Shown here: positions 25,975 through 36,608 of the stretch, piece by piece | How the letters are laid out: each line of letters starts with the position of its first letter | Numbering within the stretch: the stretch's first letter is position 1 | Source of the DNA: Neptuniibacter sp. 1_MG-2023 | Lineage (GTDB): Bacteria > Pseudomonadota > Gammaproteobacteria > Pseudomonadales > Balneatricaceae | Direction of reading: 5' to 3' | Assembly (NCBI RefSeq): GCF_030547185.1 | Contig: NZ_JAUOQR010000002.1 | Span: forward strand, 124,001 to 188,000 | DNA length: 64,000 bases | Program-made: the position numbers and the translations under genes | The notes under the pieces: generated by a model | The model's input: only the letters and a program-made list of their open reading frames with translations | Database searches by the model: none | Told to the model about the DNA's origin: nothing

Positions 25975-26658
25975 TTAGCTGTCTAAATCAATATAGATTG
26001 ATTGTAGCAGGGGCTTGAGTTTAGTTGCACAGGAAATGTAGTGATCAGCTTGCCATTTATAAGGATCTTCGTCCGCATTAAGGTAGCCATAAGTGGCGCC
26101 AATCGTTGTCATCCCTGCACGATTTCCCGCTTCAATATCGCGTATATGATCGCCAACGTAAATACTGCTCTCTGCGGGACAGTTGATTTCACTGCAGGCG
26201 AGGAATAGCGCTTCTGGGTCAGGTTTCTTGTTTTTTACATGATCGGGGCAGATTACAGTGCTTGCCCGTTTTGATAACCCAAGTCCCTGCATAAGGGGGG
26301 TGGTATAGAGCTCAGGTTTGTTGGTGACAACGCCCCAGGGAATGTTTTTTTCCTCTAACCATGTCAGACATTCATCAAGGCCGTCGAATAACTGGCTATC
26401 TGTATCTAAGTGGTTTAGATAAATTTCCAGCATTCGTTGGTGTAGATGATCAAATGCGTGGTCATCTTGATCTAAATTAAATGCCGCCCCAACCATCGCT
26501 CGTGCGCCGTTAGAGACGTAATGCCTTATATAGTCATAGCTGACGGGATCTTTGTTCTCTTCGCGTAGGAGTTGATTGATTACCCAATGAAAGTCCGGGG
26601 CTGTATCAATTAAAGTGCCATCAAGATCGAATAGAACGGATGCCGGTCGTGTGCTCAT
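25975..26658 (-). CDS. mupP: HAD-family phosphatase, probably MupP
   Basis: 227 residues. HAD motifs: SVLFDLDGTLIDTAPD, GVVTNKP, a lysine in VKNKKPDPE and YVGDHIRDIEAGNRAG. By sequence alone it is a Gph/phosphoglycolate-phosphatase-like protein. The position between ubiG and yciK matches MupP of Pseudomonas putida, which dephosphorylates N-acetylmuramic acid 6-phosphate in the peptidoglycan recycling route that bypasses MurA. The MupP call rests on synteny. Confidence 0.85.
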   Translation of the reverse strand: MSTRPASVLFDLDGTLIDTAPDFHWVINQLLREENKDPVSYDYIRHYVSNGARAMVGAAFNLDQDDHAFDHLHQRMLEIYLNHLDTDSQLFDGLDECLTWLEEKNIPWGVVTNKPELYTTPLMQGLGLSKRASTVICPDHVKNKKPDPEALFLACSEINCPAESSIYVGDHIRDIEAGNRAGMTTIGATYGYLNADEDPYKWQADHYISCATKLKPLLQSIYIDLDS

Positions 26659-26673
26659 ATATGTAGAAGGCTC

Positions 26674-27399
26674 TTAGGCTGGTTTAGTGGTTGCAATCAT
26701 ATAGTTTACATCCACATCGGTTGGATGAAGGCTGTATGTTTTTGTTAGAGGGTTGTAGGTCATGCCGCACATCTCTGTGCTTTGCAGGCCGCTTTCTCTA
26801 ATCCATGAGCCTAATTCTGATGGGCGAATAAACTTCTTGAAGTCATGGGTTCCATCAGGCACTAGTTTTAATAGTTTTTCAGCCCCTAAAATCGCAAATA
26901 GATAACTTTTTGGGTTGCGGTTGAGTGTAGAAAAGAAAAGTGTGCCGCCTGGTTTGCAGAGTTTTGCGCAGGCGTTGACGATGGAAGAGGGGTCTGGCAC
27001 ATGTTCGAGCATCTCCATGCAGGTTACTACGTCAAAAGATTCAGGCTGCTCTTCAGCAAGTTCTTCAACGGTTATCTGCTTGTAGCTAACATCTACGCCG
27101 CTCTCTAAACCATGCAGTTTAGCGATTTTTAAGGGCGCGGCTCCCATATCTATGCCTGTGACATGGGCACCTCGTTGTGCCATTGATTCGGATAATATGC
27201 CGCCGCCGCAGCCTACGTCTAAAACTTTCTTTTCAGCAAGGTGAGCAATACGGTCGATAAAACCAACACGGAGTGGGTTGATATCATGTAGAGGTTTGAA
27301 TTCGCTGTTACGATCCCACCACTTATTTGCGAGTTCTTCGAACTTGGCAATCTCTTCCGGGTCAATATTTTGTTGAGGCGTTGTATTTGGCTGAATCAT
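26674..27399 (-). CDS. ubiG: Ubiquinone biosynthesis O-methyltransferase UbiG
   Basis: 241 residues. It starts around the typical [17 protein letters not shown] segment. The SAM site is [19 protein letters not shown], and the later [13 protein letters not shown] is a class I methyltransferase motif. UbiG carries out both O-methylations of ubiquinone synthesis. First gene of ubiG-mupP-yciK, divergent from gyrA. Confidence 0.96.
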   Translation of the reverse strand: MIQPNTTPQQNIDPEEIAKFEELANKWWDRNSEFKPLHDINPLRVGFIDRIAHLAEKKVLDVGCGGGILSESMAQRGAHVTGIDMGAAPLKIAKLHGLESGVDVSYKQITVEELAEEQPESFDVVTCMEMLEHVPDPSSIVNACAKLCKPGGTLFFSTLNRNPKSYLFAILGAEKLLKLVPDGTHDFKKFIRPSELGSWIRESGLQSTEMCGMTYNPLTKTYSLHPTDVDVNYMIATTKPA

Positions 27400-27604
27400 G
27401 GCGTTCTTTCGTTCGTGAATTTTATCTTATTCTAGCACTCCTCGAGGCTTCAGAAATAGTCATAGCAATAAATGCTCAGGTTCTAATATTTAATTATATA
27501 ACCCCTTATTATTTCAGGATTCATTTGTGGAAAATATGATATACTCCTGCGGTTAAAAATATCCGCGGAAACCTTCCGTTGCGAGAGTGATTCAAGGATA
27601 GGGA

Positions 27605-30232
27605 ATGGGCGATCAAGTCAAAGAAATTCTGCCAGTTAACATCGAAGATGAACTGAAGCAGTCATACCTAGATTACGCAATGAGCGTAATCGTAGGCCGT
27701 GCGTTACCTGACGCAAGAGACGGTCTTAAACCAGTACACCGTCGTGTTTTATTTGCTATGAACGAACTCGGCAATGACTGGAATAAAGCATATAAAAAGT
27801 CAGCGCGTGTGGTAGGCGATGTAATCGGTAAATATCACCCACATGGCGATAGTGCTGTTTACGATACTATTGTACGTATGGCACAGAGCTTTTCGATGCG
27901 CTATCCCCTCGTGGATGGACAGGGTAACTTCGGTTCGATTGATGGCGACTCCGCTGCGGCGATGCGTTATACCGAAATCCGCATGGATAAGATAGCTCAT
28001 GAGCTGTTAGCTGACCTTGAAAAAGAAACCGTCGACTTTGTTGATAACTATGACGGTACCGAAAAGATTCCAGTAGTTGTGCCTACACGTATCCCGAACC
28101 TGCTTGTTAATGGTTCATCGGGTATTGCTGTTGGTATGGCGACCAATATTCCACCGCATAACTTGTCGGAAGTTGTTCGTGGTTGTATCGCATTAATAGA
28201 AAATGGCGATTTAACGACCGATGAGCTAATGGAATATATTCCTGGCCCCGATTTTCCGACGGGTGGCATCATTAATGGTCGTGCGGGCATTTTGCAAGCT
28301 TATCGCACAGGGCGTGGACGTATCTATGTCCGTGCTAAGTATCATGTCGAAGAAGATGCAAAGAACGGTAAACCGTCTCTTATTATCACCGAGATCCCTT
28401 ATCAGCTAAACAAAGCACGTTTGATCGAAAAAATAGCTGAGTTAGTAAAAGAGAAAAAGATCGAAGGGATTACTGAGCTGCGTGACGAGTCTGATAAAGA
28501 TGGTATGCGCATTGTTATTGAATTACGACGTAATGAAGTTCCTGAAGTCGTTATCAATAACTTGTTTGCTCAGACTCAAATGGAGTCGGTATTCGGTATC
28601 AATATGGTGGCCTTGGTTGATGGTCAACCGCGTATATTGGATCTTAAAACCGCCCTTGAGTGCTTTGTGCGTCACCGTCGTGAGGTGGTTACTCGTCGTA
28701 CAGTGTACCTATTAAGAAAAGCCCGTGAACGTGGCCATCTTCTTGAAGGCCTAGCGGTTGCGTTGGCTAATATCGATCCGGTTATTGAGCTGATTAAGAA
28801 ATCACCTACGCCAGCGGAAGCGAAAGAAGCGTTAATCGAAATGGCTTGGGCGCCGGGTGATGTTATTCAGATGCTTGAACGCGCAGGCGAAGATGCTTGC
28901 CGCCCAGATGACTTGGAAGAGCAGTATGGCTTGCGTGATGGGCATTATCATTTGTCACCAGCTCAAGCACAGGCAATTCTAGAGCTACGTCTACACCGTT
29001 TGACCGGTTTAGAACACGATAAGCTGATTGCTGAATATAAAGAGTTATTAGATAAAATTGCTGAGTTGCTACTTATCTTAGGCTCCCATGAGCGTTTGAT
29101 GGAAGTGATTCGCGAAGAGCTTGAAGCCGTGCTTGAAGAGTATGGTGATGAGCGTCGTACTGAGATTACCGCTTCACGTAAAGATCTAACTATTGCTGAT
29201 CTAATCACTGAAGAAGATATGGTTGTGACTATATCCCATGGTGGTTATGCGAAAACTCAGCCATTGACTGATTACCAGTCACAGCGCCGTGGTGGTAAAG
29301 GTAAATCAGCTGCAGCTATTAAAGATGAAGATTTTATCGAACATCTATTGATAGCAAACACTCATGACACCATTCTTTGCTTTACCGACCGTGGCAAAGT
29401 GTATTGGTTGCGTGTTTTTGAGATTCCAGTTGCTAGTCGTACCGCTCGTGGCCGCCCAATTGTGAATATATTGCCATTGGATGAAGGTGAACGTGTAAGT
29501 ACGATCTTGCCGGTAGGCGCTTATGAAGAAGATAAATTTATCTTTATGGCGACAGCCTCTGGCACGGTTAAGAAAACAGCACTGACCAATTTTGCACGTC
29601 CTCGTTCAAGCGGTCTAATCGCTTTAGATCTATTAGATGACGATCATCTAATCGGTGCCGCGATCACCGATGGTTCCAATGACATCATGTTAATGACAAG
29701 TGCGGGCAAGAGTATGCGCTTTAATGAAGATGATGTTCGTCCTATGGGCCGTACAGCGCGTGGTGTACGTGGTGTAAGAATGGGCGATGGCGTTGAAGTT
29801 ATCTCGTTAATTATTCCACAGGAAGGTGGCAAAATACTGACGGCTTCAGAAAACGGCTTTGGTAAGAAGACAGCGATAGATGACTTCCCAGTGAAAGGTC
29901 GTGGTGGTCAAGGCGTGATTGCGCAGCAGTGTTCTGATCGTAACGGTCAGTTGGCAGGTGCAGTTCAAGTCTTTGATGGTGACGATGTTATGTTGATCAG
30001 TGACCGCGGTACTTTGGTACGTACCGGTGGTGATGGCATATCTGAGCTAGGACGAAACACTCAAGGGGTTACATTGATCCGTGTAAATACGGATGAGCGA
30101 CTTGTGAGTGTTGCACGTATAGAAGAACCGGATGAGGAAGAGCTCAGCGAAGGGGAGGTTTCTGACGAATCGCCAGATAGCCCAGCTGATCTACAGCCGG
30201 ATGCGGAAAATCACTCAGATGATAGTGAGTAA
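27605..30232 (+). CDS. gyrA: DNA gyrase subunit A
   Basis: 875 residues. The catalytic tyrosine is at 122 ([13 protein letters not shown]). The quinolone-determining region [17 protein letters not shown] has Ser83 and Asp87, the quinolone-sensitive residues in E. coli numbering. The C-terminal beta-pinwheel includes the GyrA box [10 protein letters not shown]. It ends with an acidic tail ([20 protein letters not shown]). A TATACT box at 27540-27545 is a possible -10. GyrA forms A2B2 with GyrB to introduce negative supercoils. Confidence 0.98.
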   Translation: MGDQVKEILPVNIEDELKQSYLDYAMSVIVGRALPDARDGLKPVHRRVLFAMNELGNDWNKAYKKSARVVGDVIGKYHPHGDSAVYDTIVRMAQSFSMRYPLVDGQGNFGSIDGDSAAAMRYTEIRMDKIAHELLADLEKETVDFVDNYDGTEKIPVVVPTRIPNLLVNGSSGIAVGMATNIPPHNLSEVVRGCIALIENGDLTTDELMEYIPGPDFPTGGIINGRAGILQAYRTGRGRIYVRAKYHVEEDAKNGKPSLIITEIPYQLNKARLIEKIAELVKEKKIEGITELRDESDKDGMRIVIELRRNEVPEVVINNLFAQTQMESVFGINMVALVDGQPRILDLKTALECFVRHRREVVTRRTVYLLRKARERGHLLEGLAVALANIDPVIELIKKSPTPAEAKEALIEMAWAPGDVIQMLERAGEDACRPDDLEEQYGLRDGHYHLSPAQAQAILELRLHRLTGLEHDKLIAEYKELLDKIAELLLILGSHERLMEVIREELEAVLEEYGDERRTEITASRKDLTIADLITEEDMVVTISHGGYAKTQPLTDYQSQRRGGKGKSAAAIKDEDFIEHLLIANTHDTILCFTDRGKVYWLRVFEIPVASRTARGRPIVNILPLDEGERVSTILPVGAYEEDKFIFMATASGTVKKTALTNFARPRSSGLIALDLLDDDHLIGAAITDGSNDIMLMTSAGKSMRFNEDDVRPMGRTARGVRGVRMGDGVEVISLIIPQEGGKILTASENGFGKKTAIDDFPVKGRGGQGVIAQQCSDRNGQLAGAVQVFDGDDVMLISDRGTLVRTGGDGISELGRNTQGVTLIRVNTDERLVSVARIEEPDEEELSEGEVSDESPDSPADLQPDAENHSDDSE

Positions 30233-30243
30233 TTTATCCAATC

Positions 30244-30270
30244 AAGTGCGGCTTTAAGTCGCACTTTTTA
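30244..30270 (+). terminator. Terminator after gyrA
   Basis: AAGTGCG/CGCACTT, a 7-bp stem with a 9-base loop, followed by a T tract. It separates gyrA from serC. Confidence 0.85.
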
Positions 30271-30335
30271 TATAGCACCCTTTTTGTTGCGCCTATTAAT
30301 AGCAGCAAGAAATATTGGTATAAGAGAAACGATCG

Positions 30336-31418
30336 ATGACGCGCAAGTTTAATTTCAGTGCAGGACCTGCAGGTTTACCCGAAGAAGTGCTAGCACAAGC
30401 ACAGCAAGAGTTGTTGGATTGGCACGGCAAGGGACTCTCTATTATGGAGATGAGTCACCGCAGCGACGAGTTTGTATCTGTGGCGGAACAAGCGGAGCAA
30501 GATCTGCGTGATCTTATGGGCATTAGTTCTGCATACAAAGTGTTATTTCTGCAAGGTGGCGCGACGTCACAATTCTCAATGATTCCGATGAATTTATTGA
30601 GAGGCAAAAGCAGCGCAGATTATATCAATACCGGCATCTGGTCGAAAAAAGCGATTAAAGAAGCGGCGCGTTACTGTGATGTTACTATCGCAGCTAGCAG
30701 TGAAGGAAACGGTAATATTGCCGTACCGACCCAAGCCGAACTTAAGCTTAATCCTGATGCGGCTTACCTTCACTACACGCCAAATGAAACCATTGGTGGA
30801 TTGGAGTATGACTATATTCCAGAATCGGGTGATGTACCTCTTGTGGCTGATCTTTCTTCTACTATATTGTCCCGTCAGCTGGATGTGAATAAATTTGGAT
30901 TGATCTATGCGGGTGCACAGAAAAATATAGGTCCTGCCGGTTTGACCGTTGTTATTGTTCGAGAAGATCTTCTTGGCAGTGTGGTGGCCGGAACTCCAAC
31001 AATGTTTGACTATAAAGTACATGCGGATGCTGATTCCATGTGCAATACACCGCCAACTTTTGGCTGGTATCTTGCTGGTTTGGTCTTCAAATGGCTTAAA
31101 GAGCAAGGTGGTGTTGCTGCTATGGAAAAAGCAAACCAGCGTAAGCAAGCTAAATTATATGCGGCTATTGATGGAAGCGATTTTTATGCGAACCCTATGG
31201 CTGTGGCAAACCGGTCGTGGATGAATGTGCCGTTTACTTTAGCTGATAATGCATTGGATGCGTTGTTCTTAGAGCAAGCAGAAGAGGCGGGATTATTGAA
31301 TTTGCAAGGTCATCGTTCTGTGGGTGGTATGCGCGCAAGTATTTATAACGCAGTGCCTGAAGCAGCCGTCGATGCACTTATTAGCTTTATGCAGCAGTTT
31401 GAAAAACAACACGCCTAA
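30336..31418 (+). CDS. serC: Phosphoserine aminotransferase
   Basis: 360 residues. It begins RKFNFSAGPAGLPEEVL, the SerC signature, and the PLP lysine is in YAGAQKNIGPAG. It converts 3-phosphohydroxypyruvate to phosphoserine in serine synthesis and acts on the related pyridoxine-pathway substrate. It starts the serC-pheA-hisC-tyrA/aroA-cmk-rpsA series; pheA begins 26 bases after its stop. Confidence 0.97.
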   Translation: MTRKFNFSAGPAGLPEEVLAQAQQELLDWHGKGLSIMEMSHRSDEFVSVAEQAEQDLRDLMGISSAYKVLFLQGGATSQFSMIPMNLLRGKSSADYINTGIWSKKAIKEAARYCDVTIAASSEGNGNIAVPTQAELKLNPDAAYLHYTPNETIGGLEYDYIPESGDVPLVADLSSTILSRQLDVNKFGLIYAGAQKNIGPAGLTVVIVREDLLGSVVAGTPTMFDYKVHADADSMCNTPPTFGWYLAGLVFKWLKEQGGVAAMEKANQRKQAKLYAAIDGSDFYANPMAVANRSWMNVPFTLADNALDALFLEQAEEAGLLNLQGHRSVGGMRASIYNAVPEAAVDALISFMQQFEKQHA

Positions 31419-31444
31419 GATCATCACAGAATAAGTAGAAGAGT

Positions 31445-32536
31445 ATGAGCGAACAGGAAAAAGAGCTACGTATCCTCCGTGACCAGATTGACAGCATTGA
31501 TGGGCAACTCCATGAGTTGCTTAATCGTCGCGCTCGTTGTGCGCAAAATGTGGCGGAAGTGAAACAGAAATATCAGGGGGATGTGAGTCCTGTTTTCTAT
31601 CGCCCTGAACGTGAAGCCCAAGTCTTGCGCGCGGTGATGGAGCGTAATGAAGGCCCTTTGGCTGATAAAGAGGTTGCACGACTATTTCGTGAAATTATGT
31701 CTGTTTGTCTTGCATTGGAAGAACCGATGCGGGTCGCATTTCTCGGACCTGAAGGTACATTTACGCAGCTTGCGGCTATGAAACACTTTGGCCATTCTGC
31801 ACGTAACCTTCCTATGCAGTCACTGAAAGATGTTTTCCGTGAAGTTCAGTCAGGTGCTGCCCACTATGGTGTCGTTCCTATTGAAAATTCGACAGAAGGT
31901 GTTGTTAGCCATACTTTAGATCTTTTTAAGCAGTTTGATCTTAAAATCTGCGGTGAAGTTGAAGTGCCCGTGCATCTTCACCTGTTATTGAATCGAGGCG
32001 ACAGTCTTGATGGAATCAAAAAGATTTATTCCCATCAGCAATCTTTAGCTCAGAGCCGCTGTTGGCTAGATGTACGCTACCCAGATATTGAAAAAATTGC
32101 GGTGAGCTCTAATGCTGAAGCGGCGCGTCTAGCTGCTAAAGAGGGGGCTGGATCTGCTGCTATTGCCGGTGATATGGCTGCTGATTTGTATGATCTAGAA
32201 GCGGCGGTCAAAAATATTGAAGACCAAATAGATAACTCCACTCGCTTCCTTATTATTGGCGATCAATATGTAGGGCCGAGTGGTGATGATAAAACTTCCA
32301 TCTTAATCTCAGTACTTGACTCACCCGGTGCATTGTATCAATTACTAGAGCCTTTTCAGCGTCATGGCTTGAGTCTAACTCGCGTAGAAACACGTTCCTC
32401 ATCTAAAAACTCTTTGTTTTATATAGATTTTATTGGGCATAGCTCGGATCCAGTGGTACAGAATGCTTTACAGGATCTGATAAAAACGAGTATAGAACTT
32501 AAAGTGTTAGGGTCTTACCCCAGTGCTGTGCTTTAG
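31445..32536 (+). CDS. pheA: Bifunctional chorismate mutase/prephenate dehydratase
   Basis: 363 residues. An AroQ-type chorismate mutase domain (about 1-90, LRILRDQIDSIDGQLHELL), a prephenate dehydratase domain (AFLGPEGTFTQLAA, VPIENSTEGVVSHTLD, NSTRFLIIG) and a C-terminal ACT domain with the phenylalanine-binding GALYQLLEPF and LTRVETRSS motifs. It converts chorismate to phenylpyruvate and is probably feedback-inhibited by phenylalanine. No leader-peptide attenuator is visible in front of it. Confidence 0.97.
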   Translation: MSEQEKELRILRDQIDSIDGQLHELLNRRARCAQNVAEVKQKYQGDVSPVFYRPEREAQVLRAVMERNEGPLADKEVARLFREIMSVCLALEEPMRVAFLGPEGTFTQLAAMKHFGHSARNLPMQSLKDVFREVQSGAAHYGVVPIENSTEGVVSHTLDLFKQFDLKICGEVEVPVHLHLLLNRGDSLDGIKKIYSHQQSLAQSRCWLDVRYPDIEKIAVSSNAEAARLAAKEGAGSAAIAGDMAADLYDLEAAVKNIEDQIDNSTRFLIIGDQYVGPSGDDKTSILISVLDSPGALYQLLEPFQRHGLSLTRVETRSSSKNSLFYIDFIGHSSDPVVQNALQDLIKTSIELKVLGSYPSAVL

Positions 32537-32580
32537 CCAGTTATGATGAGTCAATATATGATGTTTTGGGTCGGTATCTT

Positions 32581-33684
32581 ATGAGCTGCGATTTTATATC
32601 CTTGGCCTGCCCAGGTGTTCAGAATCTTGTACCTTATCAACCAGGTAAGCCAGCTGAAGAGCTTGAACGTGAGCTGGGTTTGACTGATGTTATTAAGCTG
32701 GCCAGTAATGAAAATCCGATGGGGCCCTCACCGCGAGTACTTGATGCGATTAAGCAACGCCTATCAGATATTTCTCTCTACCCTGATGGCGGGGGTTATA
32801 GGTTAAAACAAGCGCTTTCTGATAAATTCTCTGTCCCAGTAGAAAAGCTGACTTTAGGTAATGGTTCTAATGACGTTATCGAGCTAATTGGTCGTGCTTA
32901 CCTTAATGTAGGCGATGAAGTTATCTATTCTGAATTTAGTTTTGTTGCTTATTCTATTGTAGCGCAAGCCGTTGGAGCGACTGCGGTCATAACGCCAGCT
33001 AAAGATTGGGGTCATGATCTAGACGCTATGCTGGCAGCTATTAGTGATCGAACGCGGATGATTTTTATTGCGAATCCTAATAACCCTACAGGGACATGGG
33101 TGACGCGTGCGCAGTTGAGCGCATTTTTAGATCAAGTGCCAGAACATGTTTTAGTTGTACTGGATGAAGCTTATACAGAATATGTTGATCAAGCCGAGTT
33201 CCCTAATGGCTTATTGTTAATTGATACTTATCCAAATTTAATTGTAACCCGTACCTTCTCTAAAGCTTATGGTTTAGCGGGATTACGTGTGGGCTTTGCG
33301 GTTTCTAACGGCTCGGTCGCTAATGTTTTAAGTCGAGTTCGCCAACCTTTTAATGTAAATAGTTTGGCGCTGGCTGCGGCCGAAGCTGCTTTAATGGATG
33401 ATGCTTATATCGAACAAGGTGTGGCCCTAAATAAACAGGGAATGGCCTTGTATGAAAAAGAATTAACAGCCATGGGGCTTAGCTATATTCCCTCTGTAGG
33501 CAATTTTATCACTGTGGATTTTACGGTTGATGCTCAGCCTATCTATCAGGCTATGTTAGCGGAGGGTGTCATCGTTAGGCCGATTGCCAGTTATGCCATG
33601 CCTCAGCATCTACGTATCAGTATAGGTTTGCAGGAAGAAAATGAGCGCTGTTTAAATGTGCTAAATCGAGTAATGAACCCTTGA
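32581..33684 (+). CDS. hisC: Histidinol-phosphate aminotransferase
   Basis: 367 residues from the ATG at 32581; the frame is open from a TTG at 32566. The PLP lysine is in RTFSKAYGLAGLRVGF and the arginine motif is near the C-terminus (LRISIG). In this location in Pseudomonas the paralogue HisC2 often acts on aromatic substrates as well, which would suit its place between pheA and tyrA-aroA; that is inference. Its stop codon overlaps the next start. Confidence 0.95.
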   Translation: MSCDFISLACPGVQNLVPYQPGKPAEELERELGLTDVIKLASNENPMGPSPRVLDAIKQRLSDISLYPDGGGYRLKQALSDKFSVPVEKLTLGNGSNDVIELIGRAYLNVGDEVIYSEFSFVAYSIVAQAVGATAVITPAKDWGHDLDAMLAAISDRTRMIFIANPNNPTGTWVTRAQLSAFLDQVPEHVLVVLDEAYTEYVDQAEFPNGLLLIDTYPNLIVTRTFSKAYGLAGLRVGFAVSNGSVANVLSRVRQPFNVNSLALAAAEAALMDDAYIEQGVALNKQGMALYEKELTAMGLSYIPSVGNFITVDFTVDAQPIYQAMLAEGVIVRPIASYAMPQHLRISIGLQEENERCLNVLNRVMNP

Positions 33685-35897
33685 GTATAAGTATTAATAA
33701 AACCTTAGTGATCGGTTTAGGTTTGATCGGCGGATCTTTAGCAAAAGCGCTGAAAGCAAACCGTCAATGTGGCCAGGTAATTGGTTACGATCGTGACGAT
33801 GCTGAAGTAAAAATAGGCATAGAGACCGGCGTAATTGATGTGGCAGCGGAAAGTTTAGCTGATGCAGCATCGCAAGCTGATTTAATTGTATTGGCCGTCC
33901 CAGTTAAAGCGATGGAAAAAGTGCTGGTGGATATAGCACCTTTTATCGCAGAAGATACATTAATAACGGATGTCGGTAGCACTAAAGGGAATGTGGTTGC
34001 TGCTGCAAAACGAGTATTCACGAAAATGCCAGCAGGCTTTGTGCCTGGACATCCGATCGCAGGGTCTGAGAAAAGCGGCGTGAAAGCAGCCGATGAAACG
34101 CTTTTTATCAATCACAAAGTTATTCTTACACCTTTAGCAGAATCTTCATCTAAGGCTGTTACCCTGCTGACTCAAATGTGGGAATCCACAGGAGCTGAGG
34201 TGTTGGTGATGGATGTTGATAAACATGATGAAGTGTTAGCGGCAACAAGTCATCTTCCGCATATGTTAGCGTTTTCATTAGTGGACACGTTGGCGCAAGA
34301 ACAAGATAACAATACAGATATATTTCGTTACGCCGCGGGCGGGTTTCGCGATTTTACCCGTATAGCGGGTAGCGACCCAACTATGTGGCACGATATCTGT
34401 TTGGCAAATAAACATGCTTTGCTTGCTCAGTTAGACCGGTATACGGTGGGTTTAGCAAAGTTGAGGGCTGCAATAGAGTGCGGTGACAGTGAATCAATGC
34501 TGGGCACCTTTACTCGAGCAAAAGCAGCGAGAGAACATTTTTCTAAAATCCTTTCGGGTACAGCATATTCACAGCATATGAGTAATCTACAAGTAACCTT
34601 TCGCGCCCAGCCTGGCGGTAGCGTAAATGGAAAAATTAGAGTTCCAGGTGACAAGTCCATCTCCCACCGATCTATTATGTTGGGTTCTTTAGCTGATGGT
34701 GTAACGAAAGTCAGTGGTTTCTTAGAGGGTGAGGATAGTCTTGCGACCCTTCAAGCCTTCCGCGACATGGGGGTTGTTATTGAAGGCCCTGATGAAGGTA
34801 ATGTAACCATTTACGGGGTCGGGATTAATGGCCTACAGGCACCTCCAGGGCCTTTGTATGTAGGTAACTCCGGTACCTCTATGCGATTGTTGTCCGGCCT
34901 GTTAGCTGCCCAAGCCTTTGATACGGAACTTAGCGGTGATGAATCATTGACTAAGCGTCCTATGGGACGTGTGGCTGATCCTCTGCGTTTAATGGGGGCT
35001 GAGATTGAAACGGCAGAAAATGGCCGTCCACCGCTTAAAATTAAAGGCGGTAAAGCACTCAAAGGTATTCATTATGATATGCCAATGGCGAGTGCTCAGG
35101 TTAAGTCTTGTCTGTTGTTGGCGGGTATCTATGCTGAAGGTGAAACTTCAGTTACTGAGCCTGCGCCTACGCGCGATCATACTGAGCGTATGTTGACTGG
35201 TTTTGGTTATTCCGTCGAGCAGGGCGGTGCAACGGTTAAAGTTAAACCCGGCGGGCATTTACAAGCCACTCATATTGACGTGCCTGCGGATATCTCTTCA
35301 GCCACCTTTTTCTTAGTTGCTGCGGCGATCTGTCCGGATTCGGATCTGACTATAGCGCATGTAGGTATCAACCCAACTCGTATCGGCATCATTAATATAT
35401 TACGTTTGATGGGCGCTGATTTAACATTGTTGAATGAACGAGAAGTGGGCGGAGAGCCTGTCGCTGATATTAGGGTACGTTACGCACCTCTTAAGGGGAT
35501 TCATGTGCCTGAAGATCAAGTTCCACTGGCAATTGATGAGTTTCCAGCGATCTTTATTGCTGCGGCTTGTGCGGAAGGTACAACGACAGTGACCGGTGCA
35601 GAAGAGCTTAGAGTGAAAGAGAGCGATCGTATTCAGGCCATGGTTGATGGTTTGAAAACCTTAGGTGCTGATATTGAAGGCACGCCTGATGGTGCCATTA
35701 TTCAGGGTAGCAGCCTATCCGGTGGTGTGGTTGAAAGTCATGACGATCATCGTATAGCTATGGCCTTTGCTGTGGCATCACTTAGAGCAACCGGTGAGAT
35801 AAGGATTAATGATTGCGCCAATGTAGCGACTTCATTCCCAGGGTTTGTGGAGTTAGCGCAATCTGTGGGAATTAAGGTTGAAAAGGAGGAGGGGTGA
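33681..35897 (+). CDS. tyrA-aroA: Fused prephenate dehydrogenase and EPSP synthase
   Basis: 738 residues. The N-terminal part (about 1-285) has the dehydrogenase Rossmann motif [16 protein letters not shown]. The C-terminal part (about 300-738) is EPSP synthase, with [32 protein letters not shown] and [11 protein letters not shown]. The first half makes 4-hydroxyphenylpyruvate (tyrosine branch) and the second makes EPSP (shikimate pathway). The same fusion occurs in Pseudomonas and relatives. It appears to start at TTG, overlapping the hisC stop (TTGA), so translational coupling is likely. Gly96-type residues near the glyphosate site look ordinary. Confidence 0.96.
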   Translation: MSISINKTLVIGLGLIGGSLAKALKANRQCGQVIGYDRDDAEVKIGIETGVIDVAAESLADAASQADLIVLAVPVKAMEKVLVDIAPFIAEDTLITDVGSTKGNVVAAAKRVFTKMPAGFVPGHPIAGSEKSGVKAADETLFINHKVILTPLAESSSKAVTLLTQMWESTGAEVLVMDVDKHDEVLAATSHLPHMLAFSLVDTLAQEQDNNTDIFRYAAGGFRDFTRIAGSDPTMWHDICLANKHALLAQLDRYTVGLAKLRAAIECGDSESMLGTFTRAKAAREHFSKILSGTAYSQHMSNLQVTFRAQPGGSVNGKIRVPGDKSISHRSIMLGSLADGVTKVSGFLEGEDSLATLQAFRDMGVVIEGPDEGNVTIYGVGINGLQAPPGPLYVGNSGTSMRLLSGLLAAQAFDTELSGDESLTKRPMGRVADPLRLMGAEIETAENGRPPLKIKGGKALKGIHYDMPMASAQVKSCLLLAGIYAEGETSVTEPAPTRDHTERMLTGFGYSVEQGGATVKVKPGGHLQATHIDVPADISSATFFLVAAAICPDSDLTIAHVGINPTRIGIINILRLMGADLTLLNEREVGGEPVADIRVRYAPLKGIHVPEDQVPLAIDEFPAIFIAAACAEGTTTVTGAEELRVKESDRIQAMVDGLKTLGADIEGTPDGAIIQGSSLSGGVVESHDDHRIAMAFAVASLRATGEIRINDCANVATSFPGFVELAQSVGIKVEKEEG

Positions 35898-36583
35898 TGT
35901 CTCATCGACAAGTCCCTGTCATTACCGTTGATGGTCCAAGCGGATCAGGTAAAGGAACTATCTGCCAGCTATTGGCGCGAGAATTAGGTTGGGAGCTGCT
36001 GGATAGTGGTGCTCTTTACCGTTTGGTTGGTTTAGCGGCTCGTCATCATGGCGTTGAGGTTGATAATGAAGAGGCGTTAGTTGTATTAGCTGCGCATCTG
36101 GATGTTCAATTTATCGCACGAGATGATAATAGTGTGCAGATTGTTTTAGAGGGTGAAGAGGTTACTGATGCGATTCGTACTGAAGTGGTAGGTAAAGACG
36201 CTTCTATAGTCGCAGCAATACCAGCAGTACGTGATGCTTTATTGGAGCGTCAACGTGCTTTTGCTGAATTACCAGGCTTGATTGCTGATGGTCGAGATAT
36301 GGGGACGGTTGTTTTCCCTGATGCTGCTTTGAAAATATATCTGGATGCCAGTGCTGAAGAGCGCGCGTCACGCCGGTATAACCAGTTGATAAACAAAGGG
36401 CTCGATGCTAGTCTTCAAGCTATATTAGAGGATATTCAAGCACGAGATGATCGTGATATGAATCGTGCTGTTGCTCCTCTTAAGCCTGCGGCAGATGCTG
36501 TAATTCTGGATACGACGACAATGTCGATCGAGGAAGTGCTGGCCGCTGTAATGGATGATGCGAGGCATAAAGGGCTTCGCTAA
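35897..36583 (+). CDS. cmk: Cytidylate kinase
   Basis: 228 residues. P-loop [20 protein letters not shown]-binding [13 protein letters not shown] and lid RASRRYNQL. It phosphorylates CMP and dCMP. The ATG overlaps the TGA of the fusion gene by one base, with GGAGGAGG immediately upstream. It precedes rpsA, the usual arrangement. Confidence 0.97.
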   Translation: MSHRQVPVITVDGPSGSGKGTICQLLARELGWELLDSGALYRLVGLAARHHGVEVDNEEALVVLAAHLDVQFIARDDNSVQIVLEGEEVTDAIRTEVVGKDASIVAAIPAVRDALLERQRAFAELPGLIADGRDMGTVVFPDAALKIYLDASAEERASRRYNQLINKGLDASLQAILEDIQARDDRDMNRAVAPLKPAADAVILDTTTMSIEEVLAAVMDDARHKGLR

Positions 36584-36608
36584 CGATCGAATGCGGGATG
36601 AAATAGAT

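Noticed and set aside
27327-27539. Plus-strand frame over the ubiG start
   Set aside because: It lies opposite the ubiG N-terminus and the promoter region, with no conserved features.
27830-27880. Possible quinolone-resistance change in gyrA
   Set aside because: Ser83 and Asp87 are the sensitive-type residues.
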